Part shown: positions 12,789-20,322 of the stretch, piece after piece | Layout: every line of letters begins with the position of its first letter | Position numbering within the stretch: the first letter of the stretch is position 1 | IMG/VR virus record: IMGVR_UViG_3300046007_005650 | Location: 1-22,500 of that record | Direction: 5' to 3' (one strand) | From: a virus | Length of the DNA: 22,500 bases | Translations under genes and position numbers: made by a program | Notes under the pieces: model-generated | What the model was told of the DNA's origin: nothing | The model's database searches: none | What the model saw: the letters and a program-made list of their open reading frames with translations, nothing else

Positions 12789-13757
12789 ATGAAGAACTTA
12801 TTAATACAATTAAACCAACGTCCAATAGCGGTTTACCCTATCTACATAAAGATAACTGGAAGTGTGAACGCTGGATTATTGTTGAGCCAATTAATGTATT
12901 GGTACGGAGCAATGAATGGCAGAATGTTTTATAAAACTGATGCTGAAATAATGGAAGAAACTTGTCTTTCTGAAAGTGAACTAAGAACGGCAAAAAATAA
13001 ATTAAAGTCAATGTCATTTATAGAAATTAAAGCTAAAGGAGTTCCAGCAAAAACTTACTATTCTATAAATGCTGAAAAGTTGATTAGTGAAATTCACAAT
13101 TTCAGTTCCGTTAAATCAACAAAACTGAAAAAGCGAAATCAACAAAACTGTAATAGTGAAATTAACGAAACTATTACAGAGAGTACTACAGAGAATACAA
13201 CAAAGAATACTTCATATATTCTTTCTGAAAATTCAAAAGAATTTTCGCCCATCGAAATAAATGGAATTGAAATTAAGGAAAAAAAGAACGGTAAGGTTAA
13301 TCCTTTTCAACTTATATCTGAATTACAAAAAGAAGAAACAAAAGAAAGTTGCGCAAAAGAAAATAAAGAACGCAAGCCGAACCCAACCTACGAAGCATTT
13401 ACCGTTTTCTGCGAAACTTTCGAAAGATTATCAGGAGCAAATTATCCAAAAGATAAAAAGGGAAATTATATAATGAGTCCGAAAGAAGCTGGGGGTATGG
13501 TTTATCTTTTACGTTGGCTTGAAAAAGTTGACACTTATGGCAATACAATTGAAGCCCTTAAAGTATTTGTTAGGGCCGCTTGGAATTTAAACGACAAATG
13601 GATAAGGGCAAATTTTACTCCTAATACTTTATACGGGCAATTTTCAAAGATATTTACAGGGTATCAGACCAGTTCTCCAGAAATGATTGAAAAGAAAAAG
13701 AATGATCGGATCGCGGAACTTCTTGCTGAAAAGATGAAACAATACGAAAACCAATAA
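12789..13757 (+). CDS. Phage replication organiser with winged-helix domain
   Basis: 322 aa. Residues 1-95 form a winged helix of the kind found in phage replication initiators (Rep_O / DnaD-like): INAGLLLSQLMYWYG-like helix, then FYKTDAEIMEETCLSESELRTAKNKLKSMSFIEIKAKGVPAKTYYSIN, with the recognition helix in LSESELRTAKNKL and the wing at GVPAKTYY. The middle is Ser/Thr/Asn/Lys-rich and looks disordered (residues ~110-200). The C-terminal helical part (EAFTVFCETFERLSGANYP...LLRWLEKV...WIRANFTPNTLYGQFSKIF) resembles a second domain that could contact helicase or loader. It starts a four-gene operon ending at 14956. Confidence 0.75.
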   Translation: MKNLLIQLNQRPIAVYPIYIKITGSVNAGLLLSQLMYWYGAMNGRMFYKTDAEIMEETCLSESELRTAKNKLKSMSFIEIKAKGVPAKTYYSINAEKLISEIHNFSSVKSTKLKKRNQQNCNSEINETITESTTENTTKNTSYILSENSKEFSPIEINGIEIKEKKNGKVNPFQLISELQKEETKESCAKENKERKPNPTYEAFTVFCETFERLSGANYPKDKKGNYIMSPKEAGGMVYLLRWLEKVDTYGNTIEALKVFVRAAWNLNDKWIRANFTPNTLYGQFSKIFTGYQTSSPEMIEKKKNDRIAELLAEKMKQYENQ

Positions 13758-13759
13758 TT

Positions 13760-13966
13760 ATGAACAACGAAATATATTACAAGTCATTGATTGGCAAAAA
13801 GGTATTAGACCTAACGATGAACAGAAAAGGTATTATTAACCACATTGTTTTTAATAATAGCGACTGGAGTATTTGTTGGCTATCTTTTAAGTGGGAGCAT
13901 GGAGAGTATATGAGGCAAATTACCGAATTAGAAATAATTGAGCCAAAACAATTAAGTTTATTTTAA
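13760..13966 (+). CDS. Small protein ending in a beta-clamp-binding motif
   Basis: 68 aa. The body is a small beta-rich domain (YKSLIGKKVLDLTMNRKGIINHIVFNNSDWSICWLSFKW). The last five residues are QLSLF, an exact match to the canonical bacterial sliding-clamp-binding pentapeptide QL(S/D)LF, placed on a free C-terminus after IEPK. It lies between the replication organiser and two small partners, so an early role in capturing or blocking the host DNA polymerase III beta clamp is likely. The domain itself is not recognised. It starts 2 bases after the stop of the preceding gene. Confidence 0.7.
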   Translation: MNNEIYYKSLIGKKVLDLTMNRKGIINHIVFNNSDWSICWLSFKWEHGEYMRQITELEIIEPKQLSLF

Positions 13967-13980
13967 AAAACCAATAAATT

Positions 13981-14205
13981 ATGAACAAAACACCAAAAGA
14001 AAAAGCAAAAGAACTTTTCGACCTGTACTATTTCCTTATTTTAAATATTGGTGGAGAATTAGGGCAGGAAATAATTGTTTCTATGTTAGCAAAGAATTGC
14101 GCTTTGTTTGCAATAATTGAAATTTTAGAAATTAAATCAGTAGATAAAGATTTTGATTTATCTGATTACTGGCAAGAAGTTGAACGCGAAATTTATAAAT
14201 TATAA
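13981..14205 (+). CDS. Small conserved phage protein of unknown function
   Basis: 74 aa. It follows the pattern TPKEKAKELFDLYYF...KNCALFAIIEILE...DYWQEVEREIYKL. Short proteins with KA.EL...Y, K.CAL.A..EI and YW.EVK.EI.KL are frequent in Bacteroidetes phages and prophages; their role is unknown. It is all-helical and neutral. The leader AAAAAACCAATAAATT before the ATG is of the recurrent A-rich type. It is the third gene of the replication operon. Confidence 0.7.
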   Translation: MNKTPKEKAKELFDLYYFLILNIGGELGQEIIVSMLAKNCALFAIIEILEIKSVDKDFDLSDYWQEVEREIYKL

Positions 14206-14218
14206 AAACCAAACCATT

Positions 14219-14956
14219 ATGAACAACTTACCAATGATTGCAAATCGGGTTGATGAGAAAATACAAGACGTTCAACTTGTTATCCAGAACCGAGAATTAA
14301 GGATATTTAAAACAGGAACTAAGGAAGCAATACCGAAAATTACCCACGTTTTAAATCAATTGTTACCGGTATATGGGATTGAGGTAAAACCCGACCAGTT
14401 AATGGAGCTGATAGATTTTGTAGCATCGTACAAATTGATTTCTGTTGATGAGATAAAACTGGCATTTGAGAAATTTGCTAAGGATGAGTTAAATTTGAAT
14501 GAGCATAAATTATACGGCAAAGTGGATCTTCATGCGATAGGGAAAATATTATCTTCCTACATAACTTGGAGGCAAAAAATATACTATGCCATTGATAGCG
14601 ATATTCAGGCAAAGAAAGAAGAAGAGGATAGGATTAAACGATTAGGCAAAGTAGCAGAAGATTACGATAAAGATTTTGATAATAAGCTAAAGAACTTTAA
14701 TAAGACTTTAGATGAAATACCTATCTTTTGGTATGATGAATGCGTGAAAAGGGGATATATTAAAGATTGGTTTTATGGAGAAAAAGAAGAGTTGTGGACT
14801 GAAGCACAGGAGATGGCAAGAAATGAAAAGCCTACTTCGGATAATTTGATAGAAAGAAAGATCCACATGAGAAAAATAGAAGATGGAAATATGCCTAGGG
14901 CCCGCGCACTGGCGTATAAATTAGCCGTATGGCGCAAAGTATTATTAAGAGATTAA
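14219..14956 (+). CDS. Replication-associated phage protein, unknown fold
   Basis: 245 aa from ATG 14219; a longer in-frame opening at 14153 overlaps the preceding gene and is less likely. The N-terminal half contains LINQLLPVYG-like and VKPDQLMELIDFVASYKLISVDEIKLAFEKFAKDELNLNEHKLYGKVDLHAIGKILSSYITWRQK, a helical layout common in Bacteroidetes phage and mobile-element proteins near replication genes. Residues ~135-165 are charged coiled-coil (AKKEEEDRIKRLGKVAEDYDKDF). The C-terminus is basic (RARALAYKLAVWRKVLLRD). Position after the replication organiser suggests a helper or helicase-loader-like role, which I cannot prove from the sequence. Confidence 0.6.
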   Translation: MNNLPMIANRVDEKIQDVQLVIQNRELRIFKTGTKEAIPKITHVLNQLLPVYGIEVKPDQLMELIDFVASYKLISVDEIKLAFEKFAKDELNLNEHKLYGKVDLHAIGKILSSYITWRQKIYYAIDSDIQAKKEEEDRIKRLGKVAEDYDKDFDNKLKNFNKTLDEIPIFWYDECVKRGYIKDWFYGEKEELWTEAQEMARNEKPTSDNLIERKIHMRKIEDGNMPRARALAYKLAVWRKVLLRD

Positions 14957-14989
14957 TCGTTTGTTTTTTGTCATAATTTGGTTTTTTGG

Positions 14990-15020
14990 GTGAGGCATAT
15001 TTTGTGTCTCACTTTTTTTT
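14990..15020 (+). terminator. Intrinsic terminator after the replication operon
   Basis: GTGAGGCA (14990-14997) pairs with TGTCTCAC (15005-15012), one G-U, around TATTTTG, followed by eight T (15013-15020). Confidence 0.8.
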
Positions 15021-15064
15021 ATTTTTTTTTATACAAAATACATACAAGTGATATTTTTTATTTG

Positions 15065-15072
15065 TATCTTTG
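15065..15072 (+). promoter_or_regulatory. -7 promoter element upstream of the 61-aa gene
   Basis: TATCTTTG exactly fits TAnnTTTG. It lies after a terminator and 47 bases before ATG 15120, so it should start a new transcript. No clear -33 element is seen. Confidence 0.55.
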
Positions 15073-15119
15073 AAAGGTCAACAGGACATAACGATTAATT
15101 ACCACTAAAACACATTATC

Positions 15120-15305
15120 ATGACAACTTCAAAGAAAACAGCTCTACAAATTAGAAATTTATTACGCATTACTAAAAAGTATGCGGTTATTGGAGAAAAC
15201 GAATTTCGCAATAAGGACGCAAGGGAATATCTTCATGGCTTGTATTGTGATGATACTATTTTTAATATCATTGATAATGGTTCTCATTATCTTATTTGGA
15301 ATTGA
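15120..15305 (+). CDS. Small protein with its own promoter and terminator, unknown
   Basis: 61 aa: MTTSKKTALQIRNLLRITKK, then YAVIGENEFRNKDAREYLHGLYCDDTIFNIIDNGSHYLIWN. A basic N-terminal helix is followed by mixed secondary structure. No family is recognised. It is the only gene between a promoter-like element (15065-15072) and a strong terminator (15330-15358). It could therefore be expressed separately and strongly, as phages often do with anti-host proteins. An overlapping frame (15181-15366) runs through the terminator and is rejected. Confidence 0.6.
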   Translation: MTTSKKTALQIRNLLRITKKYAVIGENEFRNKDAREYLHGLYCDDTIFNIIDNGSHYLIWN

Positions 15306-15329
15306 TTTTACGCTTAATAATTGTTTCAC

Positions 15330-15358
15330 AGGGCAGTCCCCCAGCTGCCCTATTTTTT
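15330..15358 (+). terminator. Intrinsic terminator after the 61-aa gene
   Basis: AGGGCAG (15330-15336) pairs perfectly with CTGCCCT (15345-15351) around an 8-base loop (TCCCCCAG), followed by A and six T. Confidence 0.85.
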
Positions 15359-15377
15359 ACCACTAAAAACAACCAAA

Positions 15378-17543
15378 ATGACAAATTATCTTGAATTTTT
15401 AAAAACAAAACAAAAAACACATATTAGCAGTGGATTTGATATTGATGATTCAATGTTAAATAATAATATGTTTGACTTTCAGAAATTTATTGTCAAAAGA
15501 GCCTTAAAAGCTGGCAAGTATGCCATTTTTGCTGATTGCGGATTAGGCAAAACATTAATGCAATTAGAATGGGCAAATCAAGTATGTAAACACACTAATG
15601 GCAAAGTATTAATTTTAGCTCCTTTGGCCGTTGTTGGTCAGACAATACAAGAAGGATTAAAGTTTGGTATTGATATGTCTAATATTGATGTAGTAAATTA
15701 CGAGCAATTAGATAATATTTTAGTTAATCAATATTCTGGGATAGTACTTGATGAAAGTAGTATATTGAAAAATTACGAAGGTGCTACAAAAAAGGATATT
15801 TTAGAAAATTTTAAATTTACTCCTTATAAATTAGCTTGCACCGCTACACCATCGCCAAACGATCCGATGGAATTAGGTAATCATTCTGAATTTTTAGACG
15901 TAATGACCAGGAATGAAATGCTATCAATGTATTTTATTCACGATGGAGGCGAAACGGCAAAATGGAGGCTTAAAGGTCATGCTACAAAATTATTCTATCA
16001 ATTTGTTGGTACATGGTCGATTATGCTTAGTAAGCCAATGGATATAGGATACGAGATGAATGGATATAATTTACCTCACTTAAACTTATTGGAAAATCAA
16101 ATAATTACTCCAAAAAGGCAAAATGGACAATTATTTAATGATGCTATAATTTCAGCTACAAATTTTAATAGCGAATTAAGGTTAACCAAAATAGAAAGAT
16201 TAGATGAAGTAGTTGGTATTATAAACTCAAAACCAAATGAAAATTTTATTATTTGGATTAAACAAAATGAAGAAGGAGAATTACTAAAAAAATTACTTCC
16301 TGAGGCGATAGAAGTAAAAGGTAGTGATACTAACGAATGGAAAAAAGAAAAATTACTTGGATTTGCAAACAACGAATTTAGGATATTAATTACTAAAACT
16401 AAAATAGCAAGTTTTGGAATGAATTATCAAAATTGTAATAATCAAATATTTGCAAGTTTAGATTTTTCTTTTGAGGGATTGTATCAAGCAATTAGAAGGT
16501 CTTATAGATTTGGTCAAAAAAATGAAGTTAACATTTATTTGATTACAACAGATACTATGAGTAATGTTAAGCAAGCGATTGATTACAAACAAAAACAATT
16601 TTTACTAATGCAGGAAGAAATGGCAAAAGCGGTAAATTTAAATTTATCTGGAAGTATAATGAGTTCAAAAGTATTTGATATTTCTCATGAAAATAACGAA
16701 TGGTATAATATCAAAAGAGGCGATTCAGTTCAGTTAATACAAGATTTACCGGATGAAAGTATAGGATTATCTGTTTTTAGCCCACCTTTTGCAGAATTAT
16801 ATACTTACTCAAATCACATTGAGGATATGGGTAATTCAAAAGATTACAATGAATTTTTAACTCAGTTTAGTTTTTTAATAAAAGAACTTCATAGGGTAAT
16901 GATGCAAGGAAGGAATGTTTGTGTTCATTGTATGGATTTACCTATTCAAAAAGGTAAAGAAGGCTATATTGGATTAAGAGACTTTTCAGGAATGATTTTA
17001 AAAGCATTTGAAGAAGCTGGATTTATTTATGCGAGTAGAATTACTATTTGGAAGGATCCAGTAGTAGAAATGCAAAGGACTAAAGCATTAGGATTATTGC
17101 ATAAACAGGTAAAAAAAGATTCCACGATGTCCAGAGTAGGTATTCCTGATTATGTTATGATTTTTAGGAAAGATGGAGAAAGAAGTAATCCTGTAAAAAA
17201 TACTGAATTAAGCGTTGATTTGTGGCAAAAATACGCTTCGCCTGTATGGATGGATATTAATTATGGAAATACATTGCAAGGATACAGAAATGGTAGAGAA
17301 GAAAATGATGAAAAGCATATTTGTCCGCTACAATTAGATACCATTGAAAGATTAATTCATCTATATTCAAATAAAGGCGATACTGTTTTTACTCCATTCA
17401 TGGGTATTGGTAGTGAAGTGTATCAGGCTGTAAAAATGAATAGAAAAGGCATAGGTTTTGAATTAAAAGAAAGCTACTATGATTTAGCTAAAGCTAATTT
17501 AAAATCTGTTGTATCGTTAAAATCTCAAACTACATTATTTTAA
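15378..17543 (+). CDS. SNF2-like helicase fused to a DNA methyltransferase
   Basis: 721 aa from ATG 15378; the upstream in-frame opening runs back into the terminator. Residues ~25-400 are a superfamily 2 (SNF2-like) helicase: Walker A DCGLGKT (53-59), motif II LDESS (Asp125-Glu126), motif III TATPSPND (155-162) and motif VI QAIRRSYRFGQ (Arg373-374). Residues ~430-720 are an amino-methyltransferase with the SPPF catalytic motif (468-471) before the AdoMet-binding motif TPFMGIG (672-678), the permuted beta-class order. SPPF suggests N4-cytosine methylation, though N6-adenine is possible. It may methylate phage DNA against restriction while translocating. No nuclease domain is seen. The C-terminus QTTLF also fits the QxxLF sliding-clamp consensus. 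Confidence 0.88.
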   Translation: MTNYLEFLKTKQKTHISSGFDIDDSMLNNNMFDFQKFIVKRALKAGKYAIFADCGLGKTLMQLEWANQVCKHTNGKVLILAPLAVVGQTIQEGLKFGIDMSNIDVVNYEQLDNILVNQYSGIVLDESSILKNYEGATKKDILENFKFTPYKLACTATPSPNDPMELGNHSEFLDVMTRNEMLSMYFIHDGGETAKWRLKGHATKLFYQFVGTWSIMLSKPMDIGYEMNGYNLPHLNLLENQIITPKRQNGQLFNDAIISATNFNSELRLTKIERLDEVVGIINSKPNENFIIWIKQNEEGELLKKLLPEAIEVKGSDTNEWKKEKLLGFANNEFRILITKTKIASFGMNYQNCNNQIFASLDFSFEGLYQAIRRSYRFGQKNEVNIYLITTDTMSNVKQAIDYKQKQFLLMQEEMAKAVNLNLSGSIMSSKVFDISHENNEWYNIKRGDSVQLIQDLPDESIGLSVFSPPFAELYTYSNHIEDMGNSKDYNEFLTQFSFLIKELHRVMMQGRNVCVHCMDLPIQKGKEGYIGLRDFSGMILKAFEEAGFIYASRITIWKDPVVEMQRTKALGLLHKQVKKDSTMSRVGIPDYVMIFRKDGERSNPVKNTELSVDLWQKYASPVWMDINYGNTLQGYRNGREENDEKHICPLQLDTIERLIHLYSNKGDTVFTPFMGIGSEVYQAVKMNRKGIGFELKESYYDLAKANLKSVVSLKSQTTLF

Positions 17544-17554
17544 AAACCAAAATC

Positions 17555-17803
17555 ATGACACAAGAAGAAAGACAAAAAGCAATATCAGAAGCCTTTTACC
17601 ACATAGCTATTTACGCTATGGTAACACACACGCATACACGCGATGGATTACATAGACTTGAATATATGATGAATATAATAAATGAAATTCCTGTTATTGG
17701 AGATACAGATTACAGTAATTTTAATCATAGATATTACAAAGGTATTTTAGAAGATGCCATAAAAATGAATAAAGAGTTTAACGAATCACTTACAAAATTA
17801 TGA
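17555..17803 (+). CDS. Hypothetical helical protein
   Basis: 82 aa, not recognised. It contains EERQKAISEAFYHIAIYAMVTHTHTRDGLHRLEYMMNIINEI and a C-terminal EDAIKMNKEFNESLTKL helix. The run THTHTRDGLHR is His-rich and could bind metal, but no enzyme motif is evident. It follows the helicase-methyltransferase by 11 bases with the recurrent AAAAACCAAAATC leader. Its stop overlaps the next gene's ATG (ATGA), so the two products are probably made together. Confidence 0.6.
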   Translation: MTQEERQKAISEAFYHIAIYAMVTHTHTRDGLHRLEYMMNIINEIPVIGDTDYSNFNHRYYKGILEDAIKMNKEFNESLTKL

Positions 17804-18030
17804 ACGATATAAACGTAATGGTGGTAAATTACCTTAATGATGTTTATCACATAAAAGACACCAGCGTCGAAGGTGTAGAGAAAGCAATAGACGATATTTT
17901 TAATTTTGAAAATGTCTTGCCTCAATACAAATCTTTGTTTAATAGCCTAATGGTTGAAGCTATTGATTTTGAATATGTGAGCGAAAGATTAACTTTTATT
18001 AAACTTAGAGATAAATTAGAAGCTGAATAA
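17800..18030 (+). CDS. Hypothetical small acidic protein upstream of bet
   Basis: 76 aa, acidic, mainly helical: MVVNYLNDVYHIKDTSVEGVEKAIDDIFNFENV, then a second helix through AIDFEYVSERLTFIKLRDKLEAE. It is not recognised. The ATG overlaps the previous TGA by 4 bases, and bet begins 2 bases after the stop. Its tight packing with the recombination genes suggests it belongs to that operon. No further role can be read from the sequence. Confidence 0.6.
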   Translation: MNDINVMVVNYLNDVYHIKDTSVEGVEKAIDDIFNFENVLPQYKSLFNSLMVEAIDFEYVSERLTFIKLRDKLEAE

Positions 18031-18031
18031 A

Positions 18032-18793
18032 ATGGAAGTAGCGAAAATTGGGATAACTCCCGCACAAATTGAAACTTTAGCACAAGCAGGCGTAATTCCT
18101 GCTGGAACACCAGCCGCACAGGTTGAGGTCTTTGCTGAAAGTTGCCGTCAACATGGTTTATCTCCATTTAAAAAGGAGATTTATTTAGTGGCGTATAACA
18201 GCCGCGACGGCATGAAATACCATACCATTGTAGGTATTGATGGTTTACAACAAAAAGCCGCACGCACTGGAAGATTTGCCGGTATAGACGAAGAGCAATA
18301 TAACAGAATGTCAGATGGCACTTTTCAAACATCTAGCCAACTAAAAGCCGCAAAAGAAATGCCTATTTCGTGTACAGTAACTGTATGGGCTATCGTTGGA
18401 GGGATCCGCTGCCCGTTTACTGCAACTGTTTTATTTGCGGAGTATTACCCTGCTGTATCTTCTGGAAAAGATAGCTATTCAAAAGCTGCTACCATGCCAT
18501 TTAACATGATAGCAAAGTGCGCCAGGGCGAAGGCTTTAAAGATTGCTTTTAGTGATGAACTTTCAGGACTACATATTGAGGAAGAAAAAGCCGCTTTTGA
18601 GGATGCTACTATACAGGCTGCTGAAGTTAATCCTGCAGTTGAAATTAATGTAGAGGATTTAAATGCAAAAATACTATCCTGCAAAAATAGAGATGAATTA
18701 ATTAATTTATACGCCTCAAATCCTTTGCACAAAAAACACGCTGCCCTATTTACTGAAATGGCTAATGCTATTAAAAACAAGCCAAATGAATGA
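18032..18793 (+). CDS. bet: Phage recombination protein Bet (RecT/Redbeta family)
   Basis: 253 aa. It matches the single-strand annealing protein of lambda Red: EVFAESCRQHGLSPFKKEIYLVAYNSRDGMKYHTIVGIDGLQQKAARTGRFAGIDEEQY is the conserved core (residues ~30-90), followed by CTVTVWAIVGGIRCPFTATVLFAEYYP and FNMIAKCARAKALKIAFSDELSGLHIEEE. It anneals complementary ssDNA exposed by the exonuclease encoded next door. Length is normal; the C-terminal ~50 residues are a helical tail usually involved in partner contact. The stop codon overlaps the exonuclease start by 8 bases, as expected for a coupled pair. Confidence 0.95.
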   Translation: MEVAKIGITPAQIETLAQAGVIPAGTPAAQVEVFAESCRQHGLSPFKKEIYLVAYNSRDGMKYHTIVGIDGLQQKAARTGRFAGIDEEQYNRMSDGTFQTSSQLKAAKEMPISCTVTVWAIVGGIRCPFTATVLFAEYYPAVSSGKDSYSKAATMPFNMIAKCARAKALKIAFSDELSGLHIEEEKAAFEDATIQAAEVNPAVEINVEDLNAKILSCKNRDELINLYASNPLHKKHAALFTEMANAIKNKPNE

Positions 18794-19589
18794 AATAACC
18801 CATCTTAGTTTTTCGAGATTAAAGGCTTTATCTCATTCCCCTTTATGCTTAAAAAGATACATTGAGCAAACAAGAACATCCACTAAAGCAATGGATGAAG
18901 GTACTTTATTAGATTGCCTTTTATTTGAGAAAGAAACATTTCATGATAGGTTTTTTATCATGCCTGAAGGTGTAAAGAAGCCTACCATAGCACAAATTAA
19001 CGCTAAAAAACCATCGGCCGACACACTGGAACAAATAACCGTTTGGGAAGAAATACAATCAAGAATAGGCAAAAGAATTGTAATTACACAGGATCAATAC
19101 AACGATAGCGAGTATATAGCTGAATGCGTACGAAATAACAGTACAGTTGTGTTTCAGGGCTTACTTCATCCGAATAACTTTAAATTTCAAGTAACAACTG
19201 ATTTCTTTTATAAAGGATTTAAGCACAAAGGAATCAAAGATGCTGAAGGATTAGACAGAAATGGTAAGCACGTTATTTGGGATTTAAAAAGAATGGGAGC
19301 GCGATCCGGTGAACAACTTGTAAGGAGTCAAATCAGACACAACCAGTACGATTTACAGGCAACCATTTATTGCCACAAATACGACATTGAAAATATACCG
19401 GTTGACTACTTTATTATTGCAGTTGATAATGAAGGTTATGTTACTCCTTTTAAAATTTCCCGTGACGCAAGAGAAAAAGCCCGATGGCAATGGCATAGAT
19501 TAATAGCAGCCGCCCACAGGGTAAACATGGAGGGGATGGATATGGGCCCCGAGTTTTGGGGAGATAGTGAAGGATTTTTTGATTTTTAA
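18786..19589 (+). CDS. PD-(D/E)XK exonuclease, RecE / exodeoxyribonuclease VIII-like
   Basis: 267 aa from ATG 18786; a start at 18765 would lie inside bet. It matches the phage putative exodeoxyribonuclease VIII family: ITHLSFSRLKALSHSPLCLKRYIE at the N-terminus, AMDEGTLLDCLLFEKETF, then the nuclease core IKDAEGLDRNGKHVIWDLKR with the Asp166-x-Lys168 motif and upstream acidic residues, followed by QYDLQATIYCHKYD, the Q-x3-Y helix typical of this nuclease class. It should resect dsDNA ends to give Bet its ssDNA. Pairing with Bet strongly supports the call. Confidence 0.9.
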   Translation: MNEITHLSFSRLKALSHSPLCLKRYIEQTRTSTKAMDEGTLLDCLLFEKETFHDRFFIMPEGVKKPTIAQINAKKPSADTLEQITVWEEIQSRIGKRIVITQDQYNDSEYIAECVRNNSTVVFQGLLHPNNFKFQVTTDFFYKGFKHKGIKDAEGLDRNGKHVIWDLKRMGARSGEQLVRSQIRHNQYDLQATIYCHKYDIENIPVDYFIIAVDNEGYVTPFKISRDAREKARWQWHRLIAAAHRVNMEGMDMGPEFWGDSEGFFDF

Positions 19590-19600
19590 AATAAATTAAA

Positions 19601-19789
19601 ATGACAGAGCAAGAAGAAAAACAAACGTCTATCGAGTATCTTGTAAAAAAAATTAATCAACTTGAGCAAGATTTGATAGAATTAGAAAAGCAGCATGAAC
19701 AATCTTTAAAAGTAGCTTTTGAAAAAGGATACGAAGAAGGTGTTAAATATACTAATGGAATAATAAGCAACGAAAGATTTCCATTTTAA
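19601..19789 (+). CDS. Small coiled-coil protein
   Basis: 62 aa. Residues ~8-40 are a heptad-like acidic/basic coiled coil (IEYLVKKINQLEQDLIELEKQHEQSLKVAFEKG), followed by YEEGVKYTNGIISNERFPF. Short proteins ending this way are common in Bacteroidetes phages. The free C-terminal RFPF recalls, weakly, the -PF tip that SSB partners recognise. It lies 11 bases after the exonuclease gene. No function is assigned. Confidence 0.6.
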   Translation: MTEQEEKQTSIEYLVKKINQLEQDLIELEKQHEQSLKVAFEKGYEEGVKYTNGIISNERFPF

Positions 19790-19798
19790 AAAACGATC

Positions 19799-20209
19799 AT
19801 GAAAGAGTATAATAGCAAGATGTTAGAGATTAAGGCTTTTTGTGAAGAGGTGAATACTTGGATTTCGGTCGCGCCTAGTGCTGAAGATCTTGATTCTTGT
19901 GACGAATATTTAAGACAATTATCTGCTTATTACTCTCGATATACGGTTATATCTGGCATGAACGAAAGTATTTATTCTTATCTAATGATGACTTGCATTC
20001 GTGATATGCCAGAGGAGGAGTACAAAAGAGTTAAACACTCCTCCACATTAACCGATTTTTATGTGAAAGGAAAATATCCAAAAGCTACGGCGATATTCGA
20101 ACAATGTCGGGCCGTTCAAAAGTTATTATTAGTAACTTCGGATAATTATAGAACTTTGCTTAGTAGCTTTCGGCAGGAAAGAATATTAGTAGGACACATG
20201 ACTACATAA
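19799..20209 (+). CDS. Hypothetical helical phage protein
   Basis: 136 aa, all-helical: YNSKMLEIKAFCEEVNTWISVAPSAEDLDSCDEYLRQLSAYYSRY, then SIYSYLMMTCIRDMPEEEYKRVKHSSTLTDFYVKGKYPKATAIFEQCRAVQKLLLVTSDNYRTLLSSFRQE. Its sequence type and place after the recombination genes are familiar from Bacteroidetes phages, but no function is known to me. It starts 9 bases after the coiled-coil gene. It is the last gene before the 374-base stretch that carries the tRNA-like element. Confidence 0.65.
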   Translation: MKEYNSKMLEIKAFCEEVNTWISVAPSAEDLDSCDEYLRQLSAYYSRYTVISGMNESIYSYLMMTCIRDMPEEEYKRVKHSSTLTDFYVKGKYPKATAIFEQCRAVQKLLLVTSDNYRTLLSSFRQERILVGHMTT

Positions 20210-20300
20210 GATATTTGCAGACCTCGGGTTTAGGTGATTGTTATTTTCCCTTTGATTAGACATTTCTTTCCACCTATTCGCGTCAGAGGATGAATTGACA

Positions 20301-20318
20301 GCCTGGAAATAGACAGGC
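20301..20318 (+). other. Hairpin immediately upstream of the tRNA-like element
   Basis: GCCTG (20301-20305) pairs with CAGGC (20314-20318) around GAAATAGA, five bases before the tRNA-like 5' end. It may be a processing signal or help define the transcript. The rest of 20210-20300 holds no gene that I can see, apart from one ATTAGACATTT copy (20255-20265). Confidence 0.4.
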
Positions 20319-20322
20319 AAAT

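Noticed and set aside
15181-15366. Alternative 61-aa hydrophobic ORF overlapping the 61-aa gene
   Set aside because: It runs through the perfect terminator at 15330-15358; the frame starting at 15120 has the promoter and leader.
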